Positions 45,356 through 56,325 of a DNA stretch of 64,000 nt are shown piece after piece. A program made the position numbers and the translations under genes. The notes below the pieces were generated by a model. The model did not search any database. It was not told where the DNA came from and saw nothing but the letters and a program-made list of their open reading frames with translations. Position 1 is the first letter of the stretch; each line of letters begins with the position of its first letter. The stretch covers positions 2,031,501 to 2,095,500 of the forward strand of contig BSBM01000261.1 of assembly GCA_027924585.1 (NCBI GenBank), written 5' to 3'. Source of the stretch: Larix kaempferi (taxonomy: Eukaryota; Streptophyta; Pinopsida; Pinales; Pinaceae).

Positions 45356-46038
45356 ATTGCTGAAAGAAACCATTGTCAGAAACTAATTACTGGGGTATTT
45401 TCCATATTTTCATTAGATGTGGTGTCTTGGTTCATGGTTTGGAGTTGTGAGGGTATTGGCCCATGGTATTTCATTATTGTATGGTATTTACTAATTTCTA
45501 TTTATTATGGATAGGTTTTGTATGTGGAATTTCACGTATGAACATGGTTTTCTTCCCAACACATGGTTTTACAAATTGGTTGGTGATTTTTATGCACACG
45601 CTAAAAATGCTTTTACCACATTTAAAACAATTACAAATAAGGGAGTCAAATGTAGCTAATATATTATTTACAAATACACGACAACTTCCTTCTTACACAT
45701 GGTTTCACATAAGGCATATTATCCTACCACGAGACCAAGGGTTAGTTCATTGCATATGTGCTAGGGCTTTCTTTTATTTTTATTATTTTTTGTCATGTGA
45801 ACCATGTTTAAAACCTAACCTTGTAATAGTTTCCATTCATGTTACTTGGCACTTGGTGATGGATATTTCCATATGTATTGTGGAAACATGCAATCCATGG
45901 TATGGTTTTGCATTTGAAATATTAATTGTTGCACATTATTGGAAATGGACGTATTTTATCCAATCTTAAAGTTTTAAAGAGTGAGACATTTTTTCCTATA
46001 TCTAAGATGTTGTTTGCAAACATTTTAAATGGGTTAAT
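45356..46038. other. Leader remnant or noncoding DNA
   Basis: It probably began as the leader of the orphan copia element. A 168-codon open frame (45463-45969) has no domain and a hydrophobic, low-complexity make-up, so I do not call it a gene. Confidence 0.5.
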
Positions 46039-46212
46039 TGTGTGTGGATGATGTTTATTTCCACTGTGATTATTGAGTATGATCTGCACACATGAGTTTT
46101 TATTTTATTATGAATTTTCTTATTCATGAACGGGGCTGAGATTCCCAAATAAGCCCCAGAATGTTAGTCATTTTTCCTCCCTTGAATAGGATCGACGGGA
46201 GGGGACATGACA
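46039..46212 (+). repeat. 5' LTR of gypsy chromovirus
   Basis: TGTGTGTGGATGATG...GACATGACA. Unusually short, and closely matches 52777-52950. Confidence 0.9.
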
Positions 46213-46215
46213 TAG

Positions 46216-46229
46216 TGGTATCAAAGCCC
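46216..46229 (+). promoter_or_regulatory. Primer binding site of gypsy chromovirus
   Basis: TGGTATCAAAGCCC, three bases after the LTR, matching initiator tRNA-Met with one mismatch in its first 12 bases. Confidence 0.8.
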
Positions 46230-46475
46230 ATGTTACAACATTGGGGCTACTTGGCCCAAACTGTGAGGTAAGGTAGATATTAGAATGTTTAAAGAGATAT
46301 TGATGAATTTTGGTCAACATTTTGATTGGAAAAATGACAGGATAAAAGTTATCAGGTGTGGCAGAGGATCCCACAGTTGCATAGAGCTCTCCAAGAGCTT
46401 TCCAACGGTACCATACTCGCCTTATTTGGTTAAAGGACGAGGGATATATGAACTCTGAAAGTTTGTCGGAGTAGA

Positions 46476-47040
46476 GGTGTTTCCGCAATTGCAGATTGCG
46501 GAAATGTAAAATTCTCGAAATTACATTTTGAACTTCCCCATTTATGAACCCGCATTGCGGATTGCGGATTGCGGAAACATAAAAATTTTGAAGTTGCGTT
46601 TTTGGTTTTCCACATTTCCGACTTCCGCAGTATGGATTGAGGATTGCGGAAGTGACATTTTCGAAGGCCGAAAATTTGGCTTTCCGCATTTTCAACTTCT
46701 GCAGTACGGATTGCGGAAGTGACATTTTCTGAAGTTAAAAATTTGACTTTCCGCATTTCTGACTTCCGCAGTACAGATTGCGGATTGCAGATTGCGGAAG
46801 TGACATTTTCCGAAGTTGAAAATTTGGCTTTCTGCATTTCCGACTTATGCAGTACAGATTGCGGATTGCGGAAGTGACATTTTTGAAGGTCGAAAATTTG
46901 GCGTTCAGCAATTTCGAGTTCCACAGTACGGATTGCGGAAGGGGTATTTTCCGGAGTTGGAAAAATTGGCGTTCCACATTTTCGACTTTTGCATTGCAGA
47001 TTGCGAAAGTTGCGGATTGCGGAAGCAAGAGCATGCAGAA
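46476..47040. repeat. Hierarchical GATTGCG tandem array in gypsy leader
   Basis: About seven diverged units share TTCCGACTTCCGCAGTA, one to three copies of the heptamer GATTGCG (or GATTGCA), then GAAGTGACATTTTC. Successive GGAAGTGACATTTT sites at 46648, 46715, 46796 and 46870 are spaced 67, 81 and 74 bp, that is 67 plus 14 and plus 7, tracking the heptamer count (1, 3, 2). TTCCGCA and TGCGGAA are mutually complementary, so units can form stem-loops. Confidence 0.9.
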
Positions 47041-48132
47041 TCAAAGTTGGATGAGTTTTGTGGTGTTCTAAGGCCATTGACGAAGGCCATGAAAGAACCA
47101 GTGAGGGTCCCAAGCCCATTATGCTCCAATTTGGCATAAAATTGGGATTAATGGATTTTACAAATCGGTGTCTCGCAACTTGACAAAAGGTCGGATTGAG
47201 CCGAAATCGATATGGAGCGGCCATAGAGCAGAAACAGTGTGAATTTTGGAAGCTTGGAGCCAAAATCCAATGGATATGGAGTCGGAGTGAGCGAGAAGGC
47301 CAAAAAGCACTATTCCGGGCCACTTTTTAAGGATTTTGAAAAGCTTGCAGTGGATGAAAGTGACCCTATATTTAGGATTCAAGAAAATTATTGAACTCAA
47401 CATTTCATATTCTCATTAAAACAGACATTTTCCGTTAGACAAAGATGTTCCAGAAATGCACAGTTTGGAAGATAGCCATTTTTGGCCCAAATTTTGAAAA
47501 TTTGGAAAAAGTGGAAAGTTAAAAATAGTCAAACTCGGAATTTTATATAAGTTGACTGGTACATTGGAACAGAGATCTAAAGGTTGACGAGTGTTCCTTG
47601 TTATATGTACTAACTTCACCCGATAGAAATGTTTTCATGATTCTTTCTAGATTTGCTTCTACAAGTGGCTGAAGTTGGCATTTCAGAATAAAATACAGAG
47701 TGAGTAGAATTTTAGTAAAGATTGTCATTTTTGAAGTAATGTGATTTCCACACCCGAAGACGGAAAGAAGAACATGGATAGGAATTGGAAAGATGATCCA
47801 ACAGGGAACAATGTTGCATAACCATAATTTCAATGAGGTTATCATACATCATAGATATGTGGAGCAGAAAAGTGCCAATGACTGTTTTGAAAAATTGTTG
47901 TTAATATTGGGCAATTTCCAGAATTGCATGCTGGGGCAAAAGAAATGAAGGCATAATAGCTCTGAGAATTATTCCATTAGTTTAATTCTTTTAAATATTG
48001 ATGTTTTATGTTTCTATATCCATTCCTAAGATGTCTCATAAATCTTTTATAATGCACAGTGTTTGCAGTTGATAAGATTTGAATAGTTGTAGCAGAGGGT
48101 AGTATACAGGGAAAAAGGATCTCCGAGGGAAA
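47041..48132 (+). other. gypsy chromovirus untranslated leader
   Basis: The rest of the leader, with no coding region recognised. Together with the array it makes about 1.9 kb between PBS and gag. Confidence 0.65.
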
Positions 48133-49887
48133 ATGGTGACCATAAATGATGCTCAGGATCCTTATGAGAATGATGAAGATGTGCTAGGAGAAAATGTGCA
48201 AGAAGGGAATGCTAAGAATGAATCCAATGGGAGAAGGGAGCAAATAACTCAGAATTTGGTTGAGACCATGGTAAGCTTTAATGAAATATTGATGAAGGCT
48301 TAGGAGGAACAGAACCAGCTCAATGCTGCTATCTTGTAGAGCCTCACTAATATGAAACAGAGGATAAATCTTGTGTCCAACCCAAGAAATGTAGGTGAAG
48401 AAGGGAGAGATGCAGGGAGTCGCTCTAGAGGTCGTTCTAGGAGGAGGACTCTAAGTTTAAGAAAGAGTTCTGTGAGCAAAAATAATAGAACACCCTCCTC
48501 AAGATCTTCTTCCAGCAGTTCATGTGACTCCAGAGGTTCTAGGAGAATTCCAAGACATACTTCTAACAGACTTGAGGGAAGAAAGAAATTCAAAGGAATC
48601 CCACAGGGAGAATTCAGGAAGGCAAGGCCTCCCACGTTTGATGGAGAAGACAAGACTGACCAAGAGGTAGAGGCATGGCTTCTTGGGATGAATAAATATT
48701 TCAGGATTCATGATTACTCAGGAAATGAAAAGGCCAGAATTGCCATTTACAATCTAAATGGCAGAGCTTCAATTTGGTGGGATCACCTTTTGGAAGTAAA
48801 AGGGATTAGTGAAAGGAGGATCAGTTGGGTGCGATTTAAGAAGTATTTCAAGGAAAAATACCTTTCTACTAGGTATTATGATAGTAAGAGGAAAGAATTC
48901 AATGAACTCAAGTTGGGACAAAAAACTATGACAGAACATGTCCATAAATTCTTGGAATTGTTGAGGTACGTTGACTATATCAAAGATGAGAGGGTAAAGA
49001 TCCAATGCTTCATTGAGAGTCTACCTCAAAGTTTCGGAGATAGGATTGAGTTTGTTAATCCACCAAGTCTTGATGAATCCATTAGTATGGTAATGCATTG
49101 CTATGAGCAGAATAAAGGAAAATCAGAGGTTCACCCAACATGGAAAGGGAAGCCAAGAGGGAGGTTTGATCAAAAGAAAAGTGGCTTCAAGCCACCATTA
49201 AAAAATCAGCTCAGAACCTTTCCACAGGGCCAGCAAGCAAGGAGTGGATTCAAGCCAGCAGTAGCAGTAGATAAAGCATCAAAAGGACCACTTCATTGTT
49301 GGGGTTGTGGAGGAAACCACATGCTTAGAGACTGTCCAACTAAAAGGGAGAACCCCGGGAGCTTGCACAACCTTGAAGCAACAACTACAGTGGAATATAT
49401 GGCAAGAGAAACACCTAGAATCTATGCAGCATTGGATTATCATCAAGCAAACCATCAATCAACAATGGTGGAAGTTGAAGGTAAAATTGCTAAGCAATCT
49501 ATTTCTGTTTTGATTGATCCAAGATCTACTCATAGTTATGTTTCTCCAAAAGTGGTTGAAGGTTGTTCTCTTAGAAAAGTGAATCATAATAAGTCTTGGC
49601 TAGTTCAATTAGCCACAGGGACCAAGAGAAAAGTGAGTGAAGTAGTGATGGAGTGCCCCATGGAGTTGAATGGATTCCTCACAAAGGTGAATTTGAATGT
49701 CCTACCTTTAGGATCTTATGATTCTCTAATTGGTATGGATTGGTTGGAAAGGCATAGAGCCAAGATAGACTGCTATGAAAAGGTTCCTGAATGCATTGAT
49801 GAAGAGGGAAGACCGAGATTAGTAAGAGGATTTCCCAAACAATTTTCAGTAAGAGATTTCAGCCTTGCAGTTGAGAAAGTTTTATAA
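48133..49887 (+). pseudogene. gypsy chromovirus gag and protease
   Basis: Gag forms the particle and the protease matures it. The ATG at 48133 (MVTINDAQDPYENDED) opens the frame. Two stops (near 48301 and 48337) precede a long clean stretch: a Ser/Arg-rich part, a retrotransposon gag domain (AWLLGMNKYFRIHDY...ASIWWDHLLEVKG...FKEKYL), and the knuckle CWGCGGNHMLRDCP near 49297. The protease has VLIDPRSTHSYVS near 49510, where the catalytic triplet is normally D-S/T-G, so it is probably dead. GMDWLERHRAKIDC (49735-49775) is the expected conserved end. The frame shifts near 49870 into pol. Confidence 0.92.
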
Positions 49888-52814
49888 GAATGGTTGTCAA
49901 TTATATGCAGTTCATATATTAGATTCATCAGAGGACAAAGGACCAGGGATAGAAGAATTACAGATATTGCAAGAGTTCAAAGATGTGTTTCCAGATGAAG
50001 TTTCAGGATTGCCACCAAAGAGAGATATTGATTTCACCATCGATCTTGTTCTAGGGGCAACGCCGATTTCCAAATCTCCTTATAGAATGAGCACACTAGA
50101 ATTGATCGAGTTAAAGATGCAGCTACAAGAATTAATGGACAAGGGGTATGTTAGACTGAGTGTATATCCTTGGGGAGCACCTTTTCTCTTTGTCAAGAAG
50201 AAGGATGGAACCTTGAGGTTGTGTATTGTATACAGGCAGCTTAATAAAGTGAAAGTCAAGAACAAGTATCCATTGCCAAGGATTGATGACTTATTTGATC
50301 AAATGAAGGAAGCTAAGTGTTTTCCAAGATTGACTTGAGGTTTGGCTACCATCAAGTGAGGATAAAGGAGGAATACATTCACAAGATGGATTTCAGAACT
50401 ATATATGGTCATTATGAGTTCATTGTGGTGCCATTTGGTCTTACCAATGCACCTACCACATTCATGTGCCTTATGAATAATGTCTTCAACAAATATTTGG
50501 ATAAGTTTGTAATTGTATTCTTGGATGACATTCTTGTCTATTCAAGGAATGAAGAAGAACATGAGGAGCATCTAAGGATGGTGTTACAAGTCCTTAGAGA
50601 ACACCAGCTGTATGCAAAGTTAAGCAAGTGTGAATTTTATCAAAAGAAGGTGCAATATTTGGGTCATGTTATTTCCAAAGAAAGTATTGCAGTGGATCCA
50701 GAAAATATTGTAGCCATAATGGATTGGTCTACTCCAAAGAATGTTTTAGATGTCAGATCTTTTATGGGTCTTGTTGGTTACTACATAAGGTTTATTGAAG
50801 GCTTCTCTAAGATAGCCCATCCAATCACTTCATTGTAGAGGAAGAATGCCAAGTTTGTATGGTCTGAAAAATGTGATAAAAGCTTTCAACAGCTGAAGGA
50901 GTTACTTACCAGTGCTCATGTTGTGAAGATAGCAGATCCAAGGAAGGGTTTTGTAGTGTGCACAGATGCTTGCATTGAAGGGCTGGGCGGAGTGATCATG
51001 CAAGAAGGAATTGTGATTTTCTATGAATCAAGGAAATTAAAAGAGGATGAAAATAATTATGCCACGCATGATTTGGAATTAGCAGCCATAGTACATGCTC
51101 TCAAGATATGGAGACATTATTTGTTGGGAAGAAGATTCAAGCTTAGGACAGACCACATGAGCTTGAAGTATTGGTTTGATCATTCAAACTTGAATGCTAG
51201 GCAAGCCAGGTGGATGGAATTTCTCTCTAAATTTGATTTTGAAATTAATAATGTAAAAGGGAAAGAGAATAAGGTTGCATATTCTCTTAGAAAAAAATTT
51301 CATGTTGCAACATTAAGTATGTGCAAATAAGATTTGAAGACAAGAGTTCTAGAAGCTCAAACTAGTGAAGAAACTTATCTTCAAATTAAAGAAAAATTGT
51401 AGCAGGGTAATGCAGATGAAGCATGTGCAAGATATCAGCTGGGTGATGACGATGTTCTCATTTATTAGGGTACTGGATTGTATATTCCAAATAGTGCATA
51501 TTTGAAGAAGCTAGTGATGGATGAAATACATCAAATGCCATACTCTGGACACCCAGGATATCAAAAAACTATAACAATAGCAAGAAATAAATACTTTTGG
51601 CATGGTATGAATAAAGACATAGTTGAGTACATTACTAGGTTTCAAAAGTGCCAGCACGTCAAGACAGAGCATCAACATCCAGCAGGATTGTTGCAGCCCT
51701 TACCCATTCCAGAGTGGAAGTGGGAAGTGATCTCTATGGATTTTTTAACAAGTCTGCCCATGACAGTGAGTAAGCATGATTCAATCATGGTAGTGGTGGA
51801 CAAGCTATCAAAGGTAGCTCATTTCATCCCAGTCAAGTCCACTCACAAGGCTAATGACATTGCAAATATCTTCATGAGAGAGATATTCAGATTGCATGGA
51901 TTGCCCAAGGCAATCATTTATGATCATGATACAAAGTTCACTTCCAATTTCTGGAAAGGATTGTTTCAGGAATTGGGAACTAGATTAAATTTCAGTACAA
52001 CATATCATCCTCAAACAGATGGTCAAACTAAGAGGGTGAATCAGGTTCTTGAAGACATGCTGAGAATGTATGTGATGGATAAACCATCAAAGTGGGAGGA
52101 TTACACTTGGTCAAATTTGCATAGAATATTGGACATCAAGCATCATTGGGAATGATTCCATTTGAGGCATTGTATGGCAAAGGATGCAGGACTCCAGTGA
52201 ATTGGGATAGTCTGGTGAAAAAGGTAGTGCTTGGTCTAGAGACGATCAAGGAAATGGAACGGGAATTTGTTAAGATCGGGCAGAATTTAAAGGCAGCTCA
52301 GGATAAGCAAAAGACTTATGCAGATTTGAAAAGAGTGCATAAGGAATTTTAGATTGGGGATCATGTTTATTTGAGAGTGAAACCAAGGAAAAGTTCTCTC
52401 AAGTTGGGGAGTTGTGCCAACCTGGCACCAAGATATTGTGGGCCATTTGAAGTCTTAGATAGGATAGGACTAGTTTCATATAGAGTTTCATTGTCTGCTA
52501 ACATAAGAGCTCATAATGTTTTCCATGTATCTTTGCTTAAGAAGTATGTACATGATCCTAATCATATGATTGATTGGAATGTGATACAGGTGGAATCTGA
52601 GAAAGAGTTCCAAGTAGAGCCTATGCGCATCCTCGACAAGAAGGTCACATTGCTCCGGAACATAGCCAATGGGAAGGTAAAGGTCCAATGGGAGAACCTT
52701 AGTCTCGATGAGGCTACATGGGAGTTGGAGGATGCCATGAGAGAGGCATTCCCATTTTTGTTTAGTATGATGCACTTGTGTGTGGATGATGTTTATTTTT
52801 GTTGTGATTATTGA
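49865..52814 (+). pseudogene. gypsy chromovirus pol: RT, RNase H, integrase, chromodomain
   Basis: RT begins near 50080 (PYRMS...[20 protein letters not shown]). [11 protein letters not shown] has Val for the family's Asp. [12 protein letters not shown] and FLDDILVYS (near 50520) carry the catalytic Asp residues. RNase H has CTDACIEGLGG, HDLELAA and RTDHMSL. Integrase (51478-52155) has the zinc-binding region, with the first Cys of the CxxC lost (FQKC), then SMDFLT and DHDTKFTS, but DGQTKRVNQ where the catalytic Glu is expected (TERVNQ). The chromodomain (about 52610-52760) reads VQWENLSLDEATWELED. Frames change near 50330 and 52150, with stops near 50836, 51328, 51400 and 52350. The ORF ends inside the 3' LTR. 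Confidence 0.93.
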
Positions 52815-52950
52815 GTATGATATGCACAAATGAGTTTTTATTTTATTATGAATTTTCTTATTCATGAACGAGGCTGAGATTCCTAAATAAGCCCCAGAAT
52901 GTTAGTCATGTTTCCTCCCTTGCATCGGATCGACGGGAGGGGACGTGACA
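52777..52950 (+). repeat. 3' LTR of gypsy chromovirus
   Basis: Partner of 46039-46212. The pol reading frame continues 38 bp into it before TGA. Confidence 0.9.
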
Positions 52951-52953
52951 CAA

Positions 52954-53140
52954 GCATACTTTTGGTATGTATTTTGACCTCATCAATTGCATCGGATTTT
53001 GGTCTCATCTGGTCACCTCATCGACTGCACCATATTTTGGTCAACCATGCATACTTTCGATATCTATTTTGATCTCTTCGACCACACCGGATTTGGTCTC
53101 ATTAGGTCACCTCATTGGCCACACTAGATTTTGGTCAACC
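52954..53140. repeat. 93-bp tandem repeat, two diverged copies
   Basis: Each copy runs CATACTTT..GATAT/GTAT, then ATTTTGACCTC-like, TTTGGTCTCAT, GGTCACCTCAT and ATTTTGGTCAAC. First copy 52954-53046, second 53047-53140. Confidence 0.75.
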
Positions 53141-55403
53141 ATGCGTCTCAAAAGTTTGGTGCTAACTTCCTCCATGTCCCTCCAAGGAAACCAACCCCAT
53201 CATCAAAATTCCTTCCTCATATACCTCCCCCAGCCAGGGTAATTTTTAGGGGCGAAATTTTGCCAATTGGCTGTTTTTGGGGTTTTTTTCAAAAAATAAA
53301 TTCGCTATTTGGTCATTTTTAGTATCTAATATCGCCTATATTTACATAAAATATGTTTTTTTATCATAATATTCGCCAAAATTTACACATTTTAGTAGTA
53401 AATTGTAGGTATCATATTTAATATTCGCTTACCTATCTATATCTATGGTTTTTTTAATCCAAAATAATCGCCTAGAATACTATACTTAAGTGTAATATTA
53501 AAATCCTTAAAAAATATCTTGCCCCCAGCAGCTGATGTACCTCAAGTCGTGGAATTCCGGACCATAGATGGTATATGATTGTGTTTTTGGTTGTCCCCCG
53601 GCCCATAAAGGTATATAGTACACCTATTCTCATTTATTGTTATGGGCCCCCACGTAATCATTGGAAAATAGTAGTTCTCTGCAACACAGTCTCGCTCGTC
53701 ATCAAAGGGTGATTAGTACTCATATTTGTAATCAGTAATATCATTTCATTTTCAAATATCGTTTCTAAGATGCATCTTGTAACCTCAAAGCTTGAAATAT
53801 TTTCTTGTCATTACGATTAATTCATCAAAATTTATTTGTTTCTAACGTGAAAAATTGTTTCCAACAAGCAAGATCAATTAAGATGCATCACTATTCTGTT
53901 GCATGATAAATTTTGACAAACAATAACTATATTCTTATCATAGATGAAGTTTATTCATACTCATTGGAAAATTTTCATATATATGTGTGTCCAGTGTGAT
54001 TTCAAAGTTCACTTTAGCTTAATACCTTGTTAGCACTTGTAACAAGCCATGTTTGAATTTTTTTGAATGTCTTGTATTTCTTACCTAAGGTAGCAATTGT
54101 CCTTGTTGAACATCTATAAAGGACTTGCATTACCAAGAGGATTTACAATAATTGTTATATTTCCATTCCCAAGTTATGGAACTTGCATGTGTTTTGAATG
54201 GCAATCAGGGCAATCCACTCAACTTGTAGCTGATTTATTTGCTATCTAAGTTTTATTTTGAAGTACATATAGTGTTTTCACCTATGAAATTGCATTATTT
54301 TCTTCAAATTATGTGTTCATTCATGTGCAAGCATTATGGAATACCACCTTGTGAAGGAACTTGTTTAGTATGGATTGCACTTAGCTTTCTAGTGGCATTC
54401 AATTAGCCTTGGCTACAATAGATTCACCTTGTAACTATGCATTTTTTGCTCTTTTTTATACTTTTTTTTTAAATGTTTCATATATTACCTCAAAGAACAA
54501 ATAAGTACCTGCATATATTTCTATATAGTTACATCATAAAGAGAATAGGGGAACTACGAAGTCCCATTCCATGGAAGCTAGAAAATGCCATTATATGAGT
54601 CTGACCCCATGAGCAGGGGCTTAATATCACAACAAAAAGAATGTTGATGAGCTTGTGGGAGTAAATCCAACCCCTACTTAAAACTCTGCAAATCCCAAAG
54701 AGGAGAAAGGGGATGATGAACCTCATTGAAAGTATCCTAACAACAACGTTTCCACCAAAAACCAATTGCAACCAAATGAATTAAAAGCCAAAGTAATTTA
54801 TAGTTTTCATTGACCATCCAAATGACTTTTTGTTTTTCGTGTACTTGCTTTAGTACTCTTGTGACAATATCCATTTGATTCTTTAATGATCTTTGATCAT
54901 CTATTTTGATGACCTAAAAATCCCCTAAATTGATTTGATCATCAATATGCATGGATTTTATCTACATTTAATGTTCTTGTCTAATTGCAACCTGCTACAC
55001 ATGCTTGGACTATATGCATAAATGTTTCTTCACCTTCCCGCCTTGTTAGTCCTTGCATTGGTGGTTTATGACCAAGCAAACTTTTCTTCATGTTGTGCTT
55101 GTTCACAACCCAAAGCATTTATCAGCGTTGCCCTTAAACAACAAGTGTTGTCTAAAATAACTAACTAATCATCGCTTGGGAAATGCTTATGTCCGTAACC
55201 ATAATTGCTATGTGCTTCTAGAAAATAATGTTGTTGTTTGAAGTTCTTATAGTCTAATTGGAAATTTGTTTTGATAACTTGCAAACATTAAACTCACAAA
55301 ATATGAAAATAATAGGGCACCTGAAGCAACAATTTTGACAACAGTTCCTAAAGTACTTACAATAATTACTTTAATTGAGGACCAACAATTTCTAAGCAAG
55401 TTA
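53141..55403. other. Noncoding DNA
   Basis: No coding region or element recognised. Around 53290-53480 the sequence repeats ATATCGCC/ATTCGCC-type words at irregular spacing. Confidence 0.55.
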
Positions 55404-55843
55404 TGTGGGTGCATAATTAGTTGTGCACATTAATAATTAATTTTGCACATAAATAATTATGCACCTCGTGATTGTCAAAAACCAACATTGGGATTATCAA
55501 AAGTAACCTTTGTAATTATCAAGATAAGTTTAACACACTTTATTCCACCTATCTTGATCTTATCATGTGTTGTCATTATCCCAAGCTGTTAGTAAGCTTA
55601 GCTTGGAGTTTTTGGCTAGGTGGCTTAGTGAAATGCAAATAAATGAGTAGTTAGTATTTAGTTGATTGCTTTACAAATTGGATTTGGTTCCTCATTGTAC
55701 TATGCTGATTGAGATGAAAGCATAATTGAGATTTTCCTTTGACGCATGGACATTCTCATTTCAAGGGTTTTAACATGTAATATTTGGCATTCATTTGTGG
55801 GATTGTTATTTTTTGTTTACATGAGCATGTGTAATTTCAAACA
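55404..55843 (+). repeat. LTR-like repeat a
   Basis: About 440 bp from TGTGGGTGCATAATT to TTTCAAACA, followed by TGGCATTAGGC, which resembles a decayed initiator tRNA-Met PBS. Homologous throughout to 55921-56325. Confidence 0.65.
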
Positions 55844-55920
55844 TGGCATTAGGCAGGATGGAAGATGGCATGGAAAAGGTAATGCTTTCTTCCTTTCATC
55901 TCTTAGTCAATCTTATGGGG

Positions 55921-56325
55921 TGTTGGTGTGTAATTATCCGTGTACACTAATAATTAATTGTGTGCATAAATAATTATTTATGTACTTTATGATCATCAAA
56001 AATCAACATTGGGATCATCAAGATTAAGTTTTGTAATTATCAAAATAAGGTTGGTGCTCTTTATTTAATTTATCTTGACCTTATCATGCATTGTCATGAT
56101 ATCAAGTTGCCAATAATCATAACTTGGTGAATCTGGCTAGGTGACTTAATGCACTGCAAATAAGAGAGAAGTTAATGGGTCTTTATTATACTATGCTAAT
56201 TGAGATAAGAGAATAATTGATATTTTCATTTACTTCGTGGATGTTTCCCTTTTGAGGGTTTTAGTTTGTAATATTTGGCGCTCATTTGTGGGCTTGTTTC
56301 ATGTGACCATGTGCACTTTCAAACA
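55921..56325 (+). repeat. LTR-like repeat b
   Basis: About 405 bp from TGTTGGTGTGTAATT to TTTCAAACA, followed by CGGTATCATATA, again PBS-like. It shares blocks with repeat a such as TGGCTAGGTG(A/G)CTTA and TGTAATATTTGGC. Only 77 bp separate the two copies. Confidence 0.65.

Larger units (their letters stand above)
46039..52950 (+). mobile_element. Ty3/gypsy chromovirus
   Basis: Plus-strand element with 174-bp LTRs (46039-46212, 52777-52950), PBS, a long leader, gag, protease, RT, RNase H, integrase and a C-terminal chromodomain. The order RT-RNase H-integrase defines gypsy, and the chromodomain defines chromoviruses. The bases flanking the LTRs (TTAAT and CAAGC) do not match, so no TSD is supported. 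Confidence 0.94.

Noticed and set aside
45463-45969. 168-codon plus-strand open frame
   Set aside because: Hydrophobic, low-complexity composition in AT-rich DNA, no recognisable motif, lies in a probable retrotransposon leader.
46430-47323. 297-codon minus-strand open frame
   Set aside because: It is a translation of the heptamer array: its apparent peptide repeats follow the DNA units, and overlapping frames on both strands show the same pattern. No domain.
54529-54771. 80-codon minus-strand hydrophobic frame
   Set aside because: No motif and no context; consistent with chance in AT-rich DNA.
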